Assembly: GCA_017614375.1 (NCBI GenBank)
Contig: JAGABZ010000007.1
Location: forward strand, 62,001 to 126,000
DNA from: Spirochaetales bacterium
Lineage (GTDB): Bacteria > Spirochaetota > Spirochaetia > Sphaerochaetales > Sphaerochaetaceae
Length of the DNA stretch: 64,000 nt
Direction: 5' to 3'
The notes beneath the pieces are model-generated. The model was not told where the DNA came from. It made no database searches and saw nothing but the letters and a program-made list of their open reading frames with translations. Below are positions 1 through 8,026 of the stretch, one piece after another. How positions within the stretch are numbered: the stretch's first letter is position 1; the number at the start of each line of letters is the position of its first letter. Both the position numbers and the translations under genes were made by a program.

Positions 1-34
1 GGGCTTTGCTTTGTGTTTTTTCTGCTTCTTTCAT
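1..34 (-). CDS. Start of the next gene of the peptide ABC operon (partial, probably the second permease)
   Basis: An ATG at position 34 opens a frame that runs off the window after 11 codons (MKEAEKTQSKA). It follows the upstream permease stop by 11 nt and has a GGGGGTG ribosome site just before the ATG. A peptide ABC operon with one permease and two ATPases normally has a second OppC/DppC-type permease, and a short charged cytoplasmic N-terminus fits that. The identity is inferred from operon logic only, because no diagnostic residues lie inside the window. Confidence 0.55.
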   Translation of the reverse strand, partial: MKEAEKTQSKA

Positions 35-45
35 CACACACCCCC

Positions 46-981
46 TTACTTGAACGACTCGCGGATTTTCGGGTTCAGGAATCCGTAACTTACGTCGACG
101 AGGATGTTGACGAAAGTCACCGAGAAAGCGACCAGAAGGATTCCGTACTGGACGGTCGGGAAGTCTCTCTGTTTTGCCGAATTGACCAGCATCTGTCCCA
201 TTCCGGGCCAGGCAAATACCGTCTCGACGACTACCGCTCCGCTGATGATGTTTCCAATCTGGGTTCCGACGGAAGTCACGACCGGAATCAGCGAGTTGCG
301 AAGGGCGTGCTTGATCAGGACGGTGCGTTCGCTCAAGCCCTTCATCCTGGCACCGTCGATGTACTCCTTTGTCATGACGTCAAGCAACGAACCTCTGGTG
401 AGCCTGGCTATGGAGGACATCGGGCCCCAGGCCAGGGTCAGCATCGGCATGACCAGGTGCTTCCAGGCGTCTGCCCCGCGGCCGGTTCCGAAGGTCGGAA
501 GCCAGCCTAATTGAACGCTGAAGATGATTATCAATATTATGCCGAAACAGAAGCTCGGCATCGTGTGGCCTATTATGGTAATCATCATCAGCACCCTGTC
601 AAAGATCGTGTTGTGTTTCAGGGCCGCGATTATGCCGAAAGACACCCCGATGATTATCGCCACGATAAAGGCCGGGATGGCCAGCCGGACCGTGTTCTGA
701 AGGCGCTCCGAGTAGAGTTTGCGCACATCCTGCTTGTAGTAGTAACTCCGGCCGGCGTCACCTTTGAGGAGGTCACCCAGCGAATCGACATACTGCTTTG
801 TCAGAGGTTCGTCGAGGTGCATGGCCTCCCGCAGTTCCTTGACCGCAGCTGAAGTCGCTCCGTCGGGAAGCATCCAGCCGGTCGGGTCCCCGGTGAGGCG
901 GACGAGGAAGAAAATCAGGGTCCATATGAACCATACGCAGAGCAAACCCTTGAGCACTCTCTTGACGATGAAACTAAGCAT
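46..981 (-). CDS. Peptide ABC transporter permease, OppB/DppB type
   Basis: This 311-aa inner-membrane protein forms half of the channel that imports oligopeptides or dipeptides. It shows an N-terminal membrane anchor (LSFIVKRVLKGLL), about six hydrophobic segments and the cytoplasmic EAA loop (DGARMKGLSERTVLIKHAL) that docks on the ATPases. I chose the ATG at 981 rather than the GTG/ATG upstream because GGGAGGTGG lies 4 nt before it. It overlaps the ATPase gene before it by 8 nt, so translation is probably coupled. Substrate specificity cannot be read from this subunit. Confidence 0.9.
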   Translation of the reverse strand: MLSFIVKRVLKGLLCVWFIWTLIFFLVRLTGDPTGWMLPDGATSAAVKELREAMHLDEPLTKQYVDSLGDLLKGDAGRSYYYKQDVRKLYSERLQNTVRLAIPAFIVAIIIGVSFGIIAALKHNTIFDRVLMMITIIGHTMPSFCFGIILIIIFSVQLGWLPTFGTGRGADAWKHLVMPMLTLAWGPMSSIARLTRGSLLDVMTKEYIDGARMKGLSERTVLIKHALRNSLIPVVTSVGTQIGNIISGAVVVETVFAWPGMGQMLVNSAKQRDFPTVQYGILLVAFSVTFVNILVDVSYGFLNPKIRESFK

Positions 982-1972
982 TCTCCACCTCCCTTTCAGC
1001 ACCGTGGCACAGGTGGCAGGAAACCATATGTCCGTTGCCCATATCGGTCAGGTGCGGAGTCTCTTCCGAGCATCGCGCCGTGGCGTACGGACAGCGTTCG
1101 TGGAACGAGCAGCCCTTGGGAGGATTGATCGGGCTGGGAGGCTCCCCCGTAAGGTCGGCCTTCATCGACTCGACGGTCGGGTCGGGCACCGGGATGGCGT
1201 TCATCAGAGCTTTTGTGTAAGGATGCAGGGTGTTGTCGAAAAGCTCCTTCTTGTCGGCGAGTTCGACGATCTTTCCCAGGTACATGACGGCGATTCTGTC
1301 GGACACGTGCTTGATGACGCTCATGTCGTGGGAGATGAACAGGTAGGAGAACCCCAGTTCCTTCTGCAGGCCTTTGAACAGGTTCAGGACCTGGGCCTGG
1401 ATCGACATGTCCAGGGCCGAGACCGGCTCGTCACAGATCAGGAGTTCCGGGTTTGTGACCATCGCCCTGGCGATTCCGATTCTCTGTCTCTGGCCGCCCG
1501 AGAACTCGTGCGGGTACTTGACCAGAGCCTCGTACTCGATTCCGACCTTTGCGACAACCGGTCTGACTATCTCCTCCTTCTGAACGGCGGTCAGACCCTT
1601 CATATGGACCCGAAGCGGCTCTTCGATGATCCTGCCGACGCTCATGCGCGGATCGAGGGAGGAGTACGGATCCTGGAAAACCATCTGCACCTGGCGTCTG
1701 AACTGCATGATGTTTTCCGGTGTGACCTTGTTTCCCTTGTAATAGACTTCGCCGGCGGTGGCGGGTACCAGCTGCATGATCACCCTGGCCAGAGTGGACT
1801 TGCCGCAACCGGATTCACCGATGACCCCGAGGGTCTCGCCCTTGTACAGGACCAGGCTCACTCCGTCCAGCGCTTTGACGGTCTTGCGCTCTCCGCGTTC
1901 GAACCACCCCCTCTTTACGGGGAAGTACTTCTTCACGTTGACCGCTTCTATCAGAACTTCTCTGTTATCCAT
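974..1972 (-). CDS. Peptide ABC transporter ATP-binding protein, OppF/DppF type
   Basis: This 332-aa ATPase powers peptide import. It has a Walker A motif (GESGCGKST), an ABC signature (FSGGQRQR), a Walker B motif (LLICDEP) and the C-terminal oligopeptide-transporter extension with four spaced cysteines (HERCPYATARC...), which in DppD-like proteins bind an iron-sulfur cluster. The ATG at 1972 overlaps the stop codon of the preceding gene (TGATG), so the two ATPases are translationally coupled. The longer open frame upstream is not used because it would run deep into the neighbour. Confidence 0.93.
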   Translation of the reverse strand: MDNREVLIEAVNVKKYFPVKRGWFERGERKTVKALDGVSLVLYKGETLGVIGESGCGKSTLARVIMQLVPATAGEVYYKGNKVTPENIMQFRRQVQMVFQDPYSSLDPRMSVGRIIEEPLRVHMKGLTAVQKEEIVRPVVAKVGIEYEALVKYPHEFSGGQRQRIGIARAMVTNPELLICDEPVSALDMSIQAQVLNLFKGLQKELGFSYLFISHDMSVIKHVSDRIAVMYLGKIVELADKKELFDNTLHPYTKALMNAIPVPDPTVESMKADLTGEPPSPINPPKGCSFHERCPYATARCSEETPHLTDMGNGHMVSCHLCHGAEREVENA

Positions 1973-2958
1973 CAGTCCCACTCCCTGTCTGCGAAGACGC
2001 ATCTGGCCTTGTGTCCCGGCCCTACATCCCTGAGTTCGGGTTCGGCGCAGCGGCACTGCTCAGTTGCGTGGGGGCATCTGTCGGCGAAGCGGCAGGTGGT
2101 CACGGGAACTGTGAATGTCGGGACGGTACCCGGAATCGAGAACAGTTCATCCCTGTCCTCGGAGAGGCTGGGAATGGCCTTTAGCAGGCCGCGGGTGTAC
2201 GGATGTTTGGGGTTCTTGAAGATATCGTAGCAACTGCCCTCTTCGACCACGGCCCCTCCGTACATTACCAGAATCCGGTCGCACATGTTGGCGACGATGC
2301 CCAGATTATGCGAAATGAGTATGACACTCATCTGAAATTCATCTTTCAGGTCACGGATCAGCTCCAGAACCTGTGCCTGGACGGTGACGTCCAAAGCGGT
2401 GGTGGGCTCGTCCGCAATCAGGATATCCGGGCGGCAGGCCAGCGCGATGGCAATCATGATGCGCTGCTGCATTCCTCCGGACAGCTGGTACGGATAGTCC
2501 TTTATCCTCATCTCCGGCGAGGGGATTCCGACCTTTTTCATCAGGTCGATTATGATTCTGCGCTCCTCATGCCGGTCAATCTTTTCCTTTGAGTGGGCCC
2601 TCATGACCTCGGCTATCTGGTTGCCGACGGTGTACACGGGGCTGAGCGAAACGAAGGGGTCCTGGAAGATCATCGAAATCCTGTTGCCCCTGATGTGGGA
2701 GAGTTCCCTGGGCGTGGCCTTTGAGAGGTCCATGTTGTCAAACAGAATCTCACCCGCTTCGATTCTCGCAGTGTTTTTGTTTATCAGTCTGACCAGGGAC
2801 CTGGCGACGGTGGTTTTTCCGCAACCCGACTCCCCTACGATTCCGAGCACCTCACCTTTCTTCATCGAAAAGGTCACGTCATCTGCGGCGGGAATGACTT
2901 TGGTCGCGGTGTAGTAGTAGGTTTTCAAACCGCGGACTTCAATGATGTTCTCGTCCAA
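1972..2958 (-). CDS. Peptide ABC transporter ATP-binding protein, OppD/DppD type
   Basis: This 328-aa ATPase pairs with the OppF-like subunit. Walker A is GESGCGKTT, the signature is LSGGMQQR and Walker B is ILIADEP, followed by the D-loop. The C-terminal extension carries the Cys cluster of this family ([14 protein letters not shown]). The start is a TTG at 2958, supported by GGAGG seven bases upstream; no ATG fits the conserved N-terminus (ENIIEVRGL). A strong hairpin lies between this gene and the binding-protein gene, suggesting the two parts of the operon are expressed at different levels. Confidence 0.93.
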   Translation of the reverse strand: MDENIIEVRGLKTYYYTATKVIPAADDVTFSMKKGEVLGIVGESGCGKTTVARSLVRLINKNTARIEAGEILFDNMDLSKATPRELSHIRGNRISMIFQDPFVSLSPVYTVGNQIAEVMRAHSKEKIDRHEERRIIIDLMKKVGIPSPEMRIKDYPYQLSGGMQQRIMIAIALACRPDILIADEPTTALDVTVQAQVLELIRDLKDEFQMSVILISHNLGIVANMCDRILVMYGGAVVEEGSCYDIFKNPKHPYTRGLLKAIPSLSEDRDELFSIPGTVPTFTVPVTTCRFADRCPHATEQCRCAEPELRDVGPGHKARCVFADREWD

Positions 2959-2981
2959 AACAGTCCTCCAGTCAAATACAA

Positions 2982-3012
2982 GATGTTCTGCGCCGCGGGG
3001 GCGCAGAACATC
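2982..3012 (-). other. Strong intercistronic hairpin between oppA-like and oppD-like genes
   Basis: A perfect 13-bp stem (GATGTTCTGCGCC and its complement) closes a 5-nt loop. There is no T-run after it on the minus strand, so it is unlikely to be an efficient terminator. By analogy with other binding-protein operons it probably stabilises the 3' end of the binding-protein mRNA or cuts transcription of the membrane genes. The structure is read directly; the role is inferred. Confidence 0.7.
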
Positions 3013-3037
3013 AACCCTATTTCAGGCGGGGATTAAA

Positions 3038-4594
3038 TCAGCTTTCCTTCCACTTGAGGTGGTCAGCTCTGAAGTTGTATCCCTTTCCGGGCTGGTAGTC
3101 CCAGTCCATGTCGTTTCTGATGGCCCAAATCGAGTCGGGGCAGTACCAGATGATTCCGGGGACCTCGTCGTCCCAGATTTCCATCATCTCGCGGTAGATT
3201 GCCCTTCTCTTCTGGACATCGGTCTCGACCAGCAGCTGGTGTCCGAGTTCGTTGAACCTCTCGGTTCCCTCGGTGTGCCACAGATGGGTCTGCAACGTTA
3301 CGCCCTCACCCCAGAGTACCCAGAGGCCTCCGATCGGGTCGTCGAAGCGCAGTCCGTTGGACCAGGTCAGCAGTCCCTCGATTCCCTTGATGGTCCAGTT
3401 GTCGACGAAGGTGACCTGGGCGTTGATTCCGACCTTTTTCCACATGTCGACGATCGCCTCGGCGGCTTCGTTGCCCATCTTGTAGTAGCCGTTGACCAGC
3501 CTGTACTGGATGACCCTGCCGTCGTAGCCGGAGTTCTTGACCAGCTCGGCCGCCTTTTCAGGATTGTACTCGTACTCGGGGTAGTCCTCGATGTAGTACT
3601 CGCCGAAGCAGTCGTAGTTGTATCCGTTCGGAACAAAGGCCATTCCGCCCCAGAGGTTGTCGATCAGGGCCTGGCGGTCGATGGCCAGACTCATCGCCTG
3701 ACGGACTTCCTTCCAGGGTACTCCCTCTTCGTTGCAGTTGATTCTGCACAGGTGCGAAGCGGTGTAGTGCTTGTTGATGATGTCGACGTCCTTGTTTCCG
3801 TTCAGGGCATCCCAGGAGGTCTTTGAGAGGTCCGGGGCGATGTCGATCTCGCCGGTCATGATGGCCGCGATAAGTGCGGATTCCTCGGGGATGTAGCAGA
3901 ACTCGACGTTCTCGGCAATCGGCTTTTCTCCGTAGTATCCGTCATAGTAGGTCAGCATGATGCTCTCGCCGGTCAGCTCGACGACCTTGTACGGGCCGGT
4001 TCCAATCGGGTTGGTGGCAAAGACTTCCTCACCCTGGGTCTCGAAGTAGTTCTTCGAAATCACGTATACGCTCATGTAGCCGGCCAGTCTCTGGAAGATG
4101 ACCGGGTCGGGCTGTACGGTGATGATCCTGAAGGTCAGGTCGTCGAGGACCTCGCAGTGGTCGATTGTGTTGACGATGGTTTTGACGTTCGCATCGATGT
4201 AGCCGGCCCTGTACTCGAACGGCCTCATCAGGCTGTAGGCGACATCCTCTGCCGTCAGCGGGGAACCGTCGTGGAACGTGATGCCCGGCTTGAGGTGGTA
4301 CTCGGTGGTGCAATCATCGATTCTGGTCCACGAGTCACAGATGTAGCTGGAAATCGTTCCGTCGTTCTCGCAGTAGAGAACAGTGTCGAAGACTTCATAC
4401 AGCCAGCGGACGTTGGCCAGTCCCATTCCGCGTCCGGGGTCGAGGGTCTTCGGCCAGGATGCGACTCCGATTCTGAGCATGTCGACGTATTTTCCGTCGG
4501 CTGCGGCGTCCTTCTTCGATTCCGACGAACCGCCGGCGAAGGCGATTGCCGCCACGAGAGAAAGGACAATGAGCACTGTTGCAAGTTTCTTCAT
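3038..4594 (-). CDS. Peptide ABC transporter substrate-binding protein (SBP family 5)
   Basis: This 518-aa exported protein captures peptides for the transporter. The N-terminus is a signal peptide (MKKLATVLIVLSLVAAIAFA) followed by GGSSES, a pattern common in spirochaete binding proteins; it lacks a lipobox cysteine, so signal peptidase I cleavage is likely. The mature part has family 5 signatures: the DxGRG start, the SYICDSW segment, ...HLKPGITFHDGSPLTAEDV and the YEYNPEKAAELV segment. AAGGAGA precedes the ATG. It is first in the operon, 164 nt downstream of a LysR gene. The peptide specificity is unknown. Confidence 0.93.
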   Translation of the reverse strand: MKKLATVLIVLSLVAAIAFAGGSSESKKDAAADGKYVDMLRIGVASWPKTLDPGRGMGLANVRWLYEVFDTVLYCENDGTISSYICDSWTRIDDCTTEYHLKPGITFHDGSPLTAEDVAYSLMRPFEYRAGYIDANVKTIVNTIDHCEVLDDLTFRIITVQPDPVIFQRLAGYMSVYVISKNYFETQGEEVFATNPIGTGPYKVVELTGESIMLTYYDGYYGEKPIAENVEFCYIPEESALIAAIMTGEIDIAPDLSKTSWDALNGNKDVDIINKHYTASHLCRINCNEEGVPWKEVRQAMSLAIDRQALIDNLWGGMAFVPNGYNYDCFGEYYIEDYPEYEYNPEKAAELVKNSGYDGRVIQYRLVNGYYKMGNEAAEAIVDMWKKVGINAQVTFVDNWTIKGIEGLLTWSNGLRFDDPIGGLWVLWGEGVTLQTHLWHTEGTERFNELGHQLLVETDVQKRRAIYREMMEIWDDEVPGIIWYCPDSIWAIRNDMDWDYQPGKGYNFRADHLKWKES

Positions 4595-4642
4595 TCTTTT
4601 TCTCCTTTTGCAAATGATACAGCCGGAAACCCGGCACTTACG

Positions 4643-4671
4643 ATGTTACATCCCCCCGTGCGCGGGTACAA
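4643..4671 (-). promoter_or_regulatory. Candidate sigma70 promoter of the peptide ABC operon
   Basis: On the minus strand TTGTAC is followed after 17 nt by TAACAT. Predicted transcription would start about 40 nt before the binding-protein ATG. Both hexamers are only partial matches, so an activator may be needed; a LysR gene lies immediately upstream. Confidence 0.4.
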
Positions 4672-4687
4672 TTTAGCTGTAGTGATA

Positions 4688-4709
4688 CCATTATTAACGA
4701 AACTAATGG
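4688..4709. promoter_or_regulatory. Inverted repeat, candidate LysR operator
   Basis: CCATTA and TAATGG form a perfect inverted repeat with 10 nt between the arms. It sits about 17 nt upstream of the predicted -35 of the peptide operon, where a LysR-type activator would be expected to bind. The repeat is seen; the function is inferred. Confidence 0.4.
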
Positions 4710-4758
4710 AAACGCCGATAACCGGATTGCAATATTTCTCTTCCGGAACGGCAATTAC

Positions 4759-5697
4759 TCAGATTGATGCTATTGAGCGGTACTGTTCGAGGGCGTCTAT
4801 GAACCAATGCTCGGGTTTCGACAGAGTCTTGCCCGGGCAGAAACAGGCCACGACGCTGTGCCTGAGGTTGGCCGGGCTGATTCTGTAGAAGGCCACCCTT
4901 CTGTCGCTGTCCGGGGTGGAGGTGCATTCAAGTTCGTCGATAAGCGCCACGCGGTTTCCGGCGCGGACATAGTCCATCAGGTAGCTCCACACGGTGCTGG
5001 TCTCACGGACGTCGGGCTGGAAACCGAGCGAATCGACGAATCCTTCGATTATCGTCTGGGTCCGGCGGTAGTTCGGCAGGGCCATGGGGAAATCCCGGAA
5101 GCCGGCGGAGAACTCCTCCGGGGTAATCGAGGAAATCTCGGAAAAGCCCTTGAAGGGATGCTCCATGCAGAACGGATGTGAGGCGGGCACGGCCAGAAGC
5201 AGTTCGGTCTTGAAGACGGGAATCCGGGCCAGGGAGTTGACCGCAACCGGCTCCCAGACCAGGGCGAGGTTTGCCTTTTCGGTTTCGGCCTGAACCTCCG
5301 CCTCGGTGGATGACACCGACTCGACGGCGTTAATCGTGACCTCGGGGTGCTTATGGGAGAATTCCCTGATTACTGAGGGCAGAAAACTCTTGTAGAACAG
5401 CGGAGGCGCATAGATGGTCAGCTGTTTCTCGTTCATGGCGGTGTAGTTGCGCAGCTTGTCCTCGAAGTTGTTCCAGCGGTCCATCACGGGTTTTCCGTCA
5501 TGGACGACCTGCTGTCCGAACGTAGTCAGACGGGTTTTGACCCCGCCGCGGAAGAAAAGCTTGAATCCCAGTTCGCCCTCGACCTTTCTGATAGCCTGAC
5601 TCATGGCCGACTGGGTGACGTTGAGTTTCTCCGCCGCCATCGAGAAGTTGCCGTACTCGGCTATCGTAAGGATGTAGAGAAGTTCCCTGTTGGTCAT
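4759..5697 (-). CDS. LysR-family transcriptional regulator
   Basis: This 312-aa protein has the LysR winged helix-turn-helix at residues 1-60 (NFSMAAEKLNVTQSAMSQAI) and a substrate-binding domain from about 90 to 300. It ends 164 nt before the peptide-binding-protein gene on the same strand and is divergent from thrC. The most likely targets are therefore the peptide transporter operon and perhaps thrC. AAGGTG precedes the ATG. The effector is unknown. Confidence 0.88.
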   Translation of the reverse strand: MTNRELLYILTIAEYGNFSMAAEKLNVTQSAMSQAIRKVEGELGFKLFFRGGVKTRLTTFGQQVVHDGKPVMDRWNNFEDKLRNYTAMNEKQLTIYAPPLFYKSFLPSVIREFSHKHPEVTINAVESVSSTEAEVQAETEKANLALVWEPVAVNSLARIPVFKTELLLAVPASHPFCMEHPFKGFSEISSITPEEFSAGFRDFPMALPNYRRTQTIIEGFVDSLGFQPDVRETSTVWSYLMDYVRAGNRVALIDELECTSTPDSDRRVAFYRISPANLRHSVVACFCPGKTLSKPEHWFIDALEQYRSIASI

Positions 5698-5742
5698 GAG
5701 CGCACCTTAACCTTTGCTTATAGCATACACCCTGTTCAGTTT

Positions 5743-5770
5743 TTCTTCAACCGCGGCGGAAGTTGAAGAA
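5743..5770. promoter_or_regulatory. Inverted repeat between lysR-like gene and thrC
   Basis: TTCTTCAAC and GTTGAAGAA form a perfect 9-bp inverted repeat with a 10-nt centre. It overlaps the predicted -35 of thrC and lies 46 nt upstream of the LysR start codon, so it may be an operator. It could also fold as an RNA hairpin in the lysR leader. Confidence 0.45.
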
Positions 5771-5791
5771 CAGCGTCAAAAATACTATCAT
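5763..5791 (+). promoter_or_regulatory. Candidate thrC promoter
   Basis: TTGAAG and TATCAT are spaced by 17 nt, placing a start site near 5798 and a short leader before the ATG at 5813. The -35 half overlaps the inverted repeat at 5743-5770. Confidence 0.4.
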
Positions 5792-5812
5792 GGCCGAAAA
5801 GCGAGGCGGGAT

Positions 5813-7252
5813 ATGGAGTATCAGAGCACACGCAGCAACTACACCCTGGATTCGAAGTCGGCCGTTCTGGCCGGTATCGCCCCGGACGGGGGACTGTTCG
5901 TCCACCCCGACATCGGCTCACTGGGCTTCGATGCCTCTCTGGCCGTCACCCTTCCGACGCTGAAGATCATGGAGTACGTCATCTCCACCCTGCTTCCGGA
6001 CTTCAAGGACATCCCCTCCCTGGTAAGCCAGGCCTTCGAGGGCAAATTCGAGACTCCCGACCTTACCCCGCTGGTCAAGGCGGGTGACAACTACGTGCTC
6101 GAACTGTTCCGCGGACCTACCAGCGCGTTCAAGGATGTGGCGCTCTCCCTGCTGCCGGTGCTGATCCGCCATGCCGGAGCCAAAGACACGGTGACCGTAC
6201 TCACCGCCACGAGCGGGGACACTGGAAAGGCAGCCCTCGAGGGCTTCCACGACGTACCGGGTACGAGAATCGTGGTCTTTTACCCCCACGGGGGAGTTTC
6301 CGAAATCCAAAAGGCCCAGATGGTAACCCAGCAGGGCTCCAATGTGCACGTCTGTGCCGTGCGCGGCAATTTCGACAACTGCCAGACCGGGGTCAAAAAG
6401 GCCTTTGCCGACCTGGCCTCACGCGGTCTCTCATCGGCAAACTCAATCAACATCGGGCGGCTGGTGCCGCAGATCGTCTATTACTTCTCTGCCTACCGCG
6501 ACCTGATTGCCCGCGGGGTAATCACCTTCGGCGACAAGGTCGACTTCGTCGTCCCGACGGGGAATTTCGGAGACATCCTGGCCGGTTACTACGCCCTGCT
6601 CCTGGGGCTGCCGGTGGGCCGTCTGGTCTGCGCCTCGAACGAAAACAAGATCCTCGACGACTTTCTGAAAACCGGTGTCTATGACAAGCGCCGTCCGTTC
6701 TTCAGGACCGACTCACCTTCGATGGACATCCTCGTCTCGTCCAACCTGGAGCGGCTTCTGTTCCTGGCCGGAGGAAAAACAACCGTGAAGGTCAGGCAGT
6801 GGATGGAGAGTCTGGGCAGGGACGGAATCTTCAGGGTCGATGACGAAACACTCAGGGCCATTAGCGACGTCTTTGTATCGGGACATGCCACACGGGAGAT
6901 GACGGCAGAGGCAATCAGGATGGCCTGGGAAAAGGCCGGCTACCTCTGCGACCCGCATACGGCGGTGGCCTGGCATGTGGCTCAACAGTACAAAACCGAA
7001 AGCAAAACGGGAAATCCGGTCGTCATTCTTTCAACCGCCTCACCGTACAAATTCCCCCAGGCGGTGCTCGGAGCGCTCGGAAGGGATACCGCCGGAGTCG
7101 GTGAATTCGAGATGATGCGCATTCTGAACGCCATTACGGGAGTCCCGGTTCCGAAGAACCTGGCCTCGCTTGAGGGCAGGCCTGCGCGCTTTGACACCGT
7201 CATCGACATCGGGGAAATCACACCCTATGTCGAATCGGTCCTCAACGGCTGA
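5813..7252 (+). CDS. thrC: Threonine synthase
   Basis: This 479-aa PLP enzyme converts O-phosphohomoserine to threonine. The family opening (ST-SNYTLDSKSAVLAGIAPDGGLF) and the PLP-lysine motif GPTSAFKD (Lys107) are present, followed by the TATSGDTGKAAL phosphate-binding loop. The ATG at 5813 is preferred because AGGCGGG precedes it and the conserved N-terminus starts there. It is convergent with thrH, 1 nt apart. ThrH homologues can phosphorylate homoserine in vitro, so the pair may supply the last two steps of threonine synthesis. Confidence 0.95.
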   Translation: MEYQSTRSNYTLDSKSAVLAGIAPDGGLFVHPDIGSLGFDASLAVTLPTLKIMEYVISTLLPDFKDIPSLVSQAFEGKFETPDLTPLVKAGDNYVLELFRGPTSAFKDVALSLLPVLIRHAGAKDTVTVLTATSGDTGKAALEGFHDVPGTRIVVFYPHGGVSEIQKAQMVTQQGSNVHVCAVRGNFDNCQTGVKKAFADLASRGLSSANSINIGRLVPQIVYYFSAYRDLIARGVITFGDKVDFVVPTGNFGDILAGYYALLLGLPVGRLVCASNENKILDDFLKTGVYDKRRPFFRTDSPSMDILVSSNLERLLFLAGGKTTVKVRQWMESLGRDGIFRVDDETLRAISDVFVSGHATREMTAEAIRMAWEKAGYLCDPHTAVAWHVAQQYKTESKTGNPVVILSTASPYKFPQAVLGALGRDTAGVGEFEMMRILNAITGVPVPKNLASLEGRPARFDTVIDIGEITPYVESVLNG

Positions 7253-7253
7253 A

Positions 7254-7859
7254 TCAGCCTCGGACAAAATCCTCTATCTCGGCAAACAGCTCGTCGTAGG
7301 TCAGACAGAGCTTGACGTCCTTTTCGGTCTCCAGGATCTTCTGCGGGGCGCGGAACAGACAGCCGCGGTCGGCGCAGCGGATCATCGACAGGTCGTTGTA
7401 GCTGTCGCCCGAGGCGAAGGTCCTCAGCCCCATGTTTCTGAAACCCTCGACGGCGTGTCTCTTGCCATCGGTCTGCCTCAGGCGCATCCCGCAGAGCATG
7501 TTGTCCTTATCCACCACCAGAGTGTTGCAGAGAATCGTCGGCCAGCCGAGCTGTTTCATAAGCGGACGGGCGAACTGGTCAAAGGTATCGCTGAGGATCA
7601 CGACCTGGGTGACCGAACGGACCTTTGACAGAAACTCCCCTGCCCCTTCAAGCGGCCTGATGGTCGCGATTGTGTCCTGGATGTCGGAGAGGGTCAGGTT
7701 GTTCCGCCTGAGGATGTCCATGCGGAAATCCATAAGTTTGGCATAGTCCGGTTCGTCCCTGGTGGTTCTCTCCAGCTCGGGGATTCCGACCTTTTTTGCA
7801 AAGGCAATCCAGATTTCGGGGACGAGCACACCCTCCAGATCGAGACAGACAATTTCCAT
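7254..7859 (-). CDS. thrH: Bifunctional phosphoserine phosphatase / homoserine phosphotransferase ThrH
   Basis: This 201-aa HAD protein closely resembles Pseudomonas ThrH, which dephosphorylates phosphoserine and can pass the phosphate to homoserine. The HAD nucleophile motif is CLDLEGVLVPEIW (Asp7), motif II is VILSDTF, and motif IV is ASGDSYNDLSM. The family feature DIQDTIATIRPLEGA is also present. GGAGGG precedes the ATG. It is convergent with thrC with one base between stops. Which of the two activities matters in vivo cannot be decided here. Confidence 0.92.
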   Translation of the reverse strand: MEIVCLDLEGVLVPEIWIAFAKKVGIPELERTTRDEPDYAKLMDFRMDILRRNNLTLSDIQDTIATIRPLEGAGEFLSKVRSVTQVVILSDTFDQFARPLMKQLGWPTILCNTLVVDKDNMLCGMRLRQTDGKRHAVEGFRNMGLRTFASGDSYNDLSMIRCADRGCLFRAPQKILETEKDVKLCLTYDELFAEIEDFVRG

Positions 7860-7927
7860 ACGGCCCTCCGGTTTCGCTTTTACGACAAATTAGCCCAATT
7901 CAGGCTCTTTTTCAAGGCAGAACTGCG

Positions 7928-7957
7928 TTGACAGTCCGCCTGCAGCGGTGCTAGGAT
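7928..7957 (+). promoter_or_regulatory. Candidate pyrG promoter
   Basis: A consensus TTGACA is followed after 18 nt by TAGGAT. Transcription would begin near 7964, just before the terminator-like stem of the leader. Confidence 0.55.
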
Positions 7958-7968
7958 GCGCCCATGAT

Positions 7969-8017
7969 GACAGGGGAGGTGCGGAGGCGTACCTTCCCTG
8001 TCTCTTTTTGTACAGGG
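7969..8017 (+). promoter_or_regulatory. pyrG leader with attenuator-like terminator and competing hairpin
   Basis: GACAGGGGAGGT (7969-7980) pairs with ACCTTCCCTGTC (7991-8002), a 12-bp stem with one G-U pair and a 10-nt loop, directly followed by TCTTTTTG. That is the form of an intrinsic terminator between promoter and gene. The CCCTGT arm (7996-8001) can instead pair with ACAGGG at 8012-8017, which overlaps the pyrG ribosome site. The two folds exclude each other. Regulation by nucleotide supply is inferred; the predicted start base is not the GGG needed for the Bacillus slippage mechanism. Confidence 0.6.
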
Positions 8018-8026
8018 GGAAAAGCC

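Noticed and set aside
764-2230. Long plus-strand open frame opposite the peptide ABC ATPases
   Set aside because: It is antisense to two clear ABC ATPases, has no domain, and its composition follows the codons of the opposite strand.
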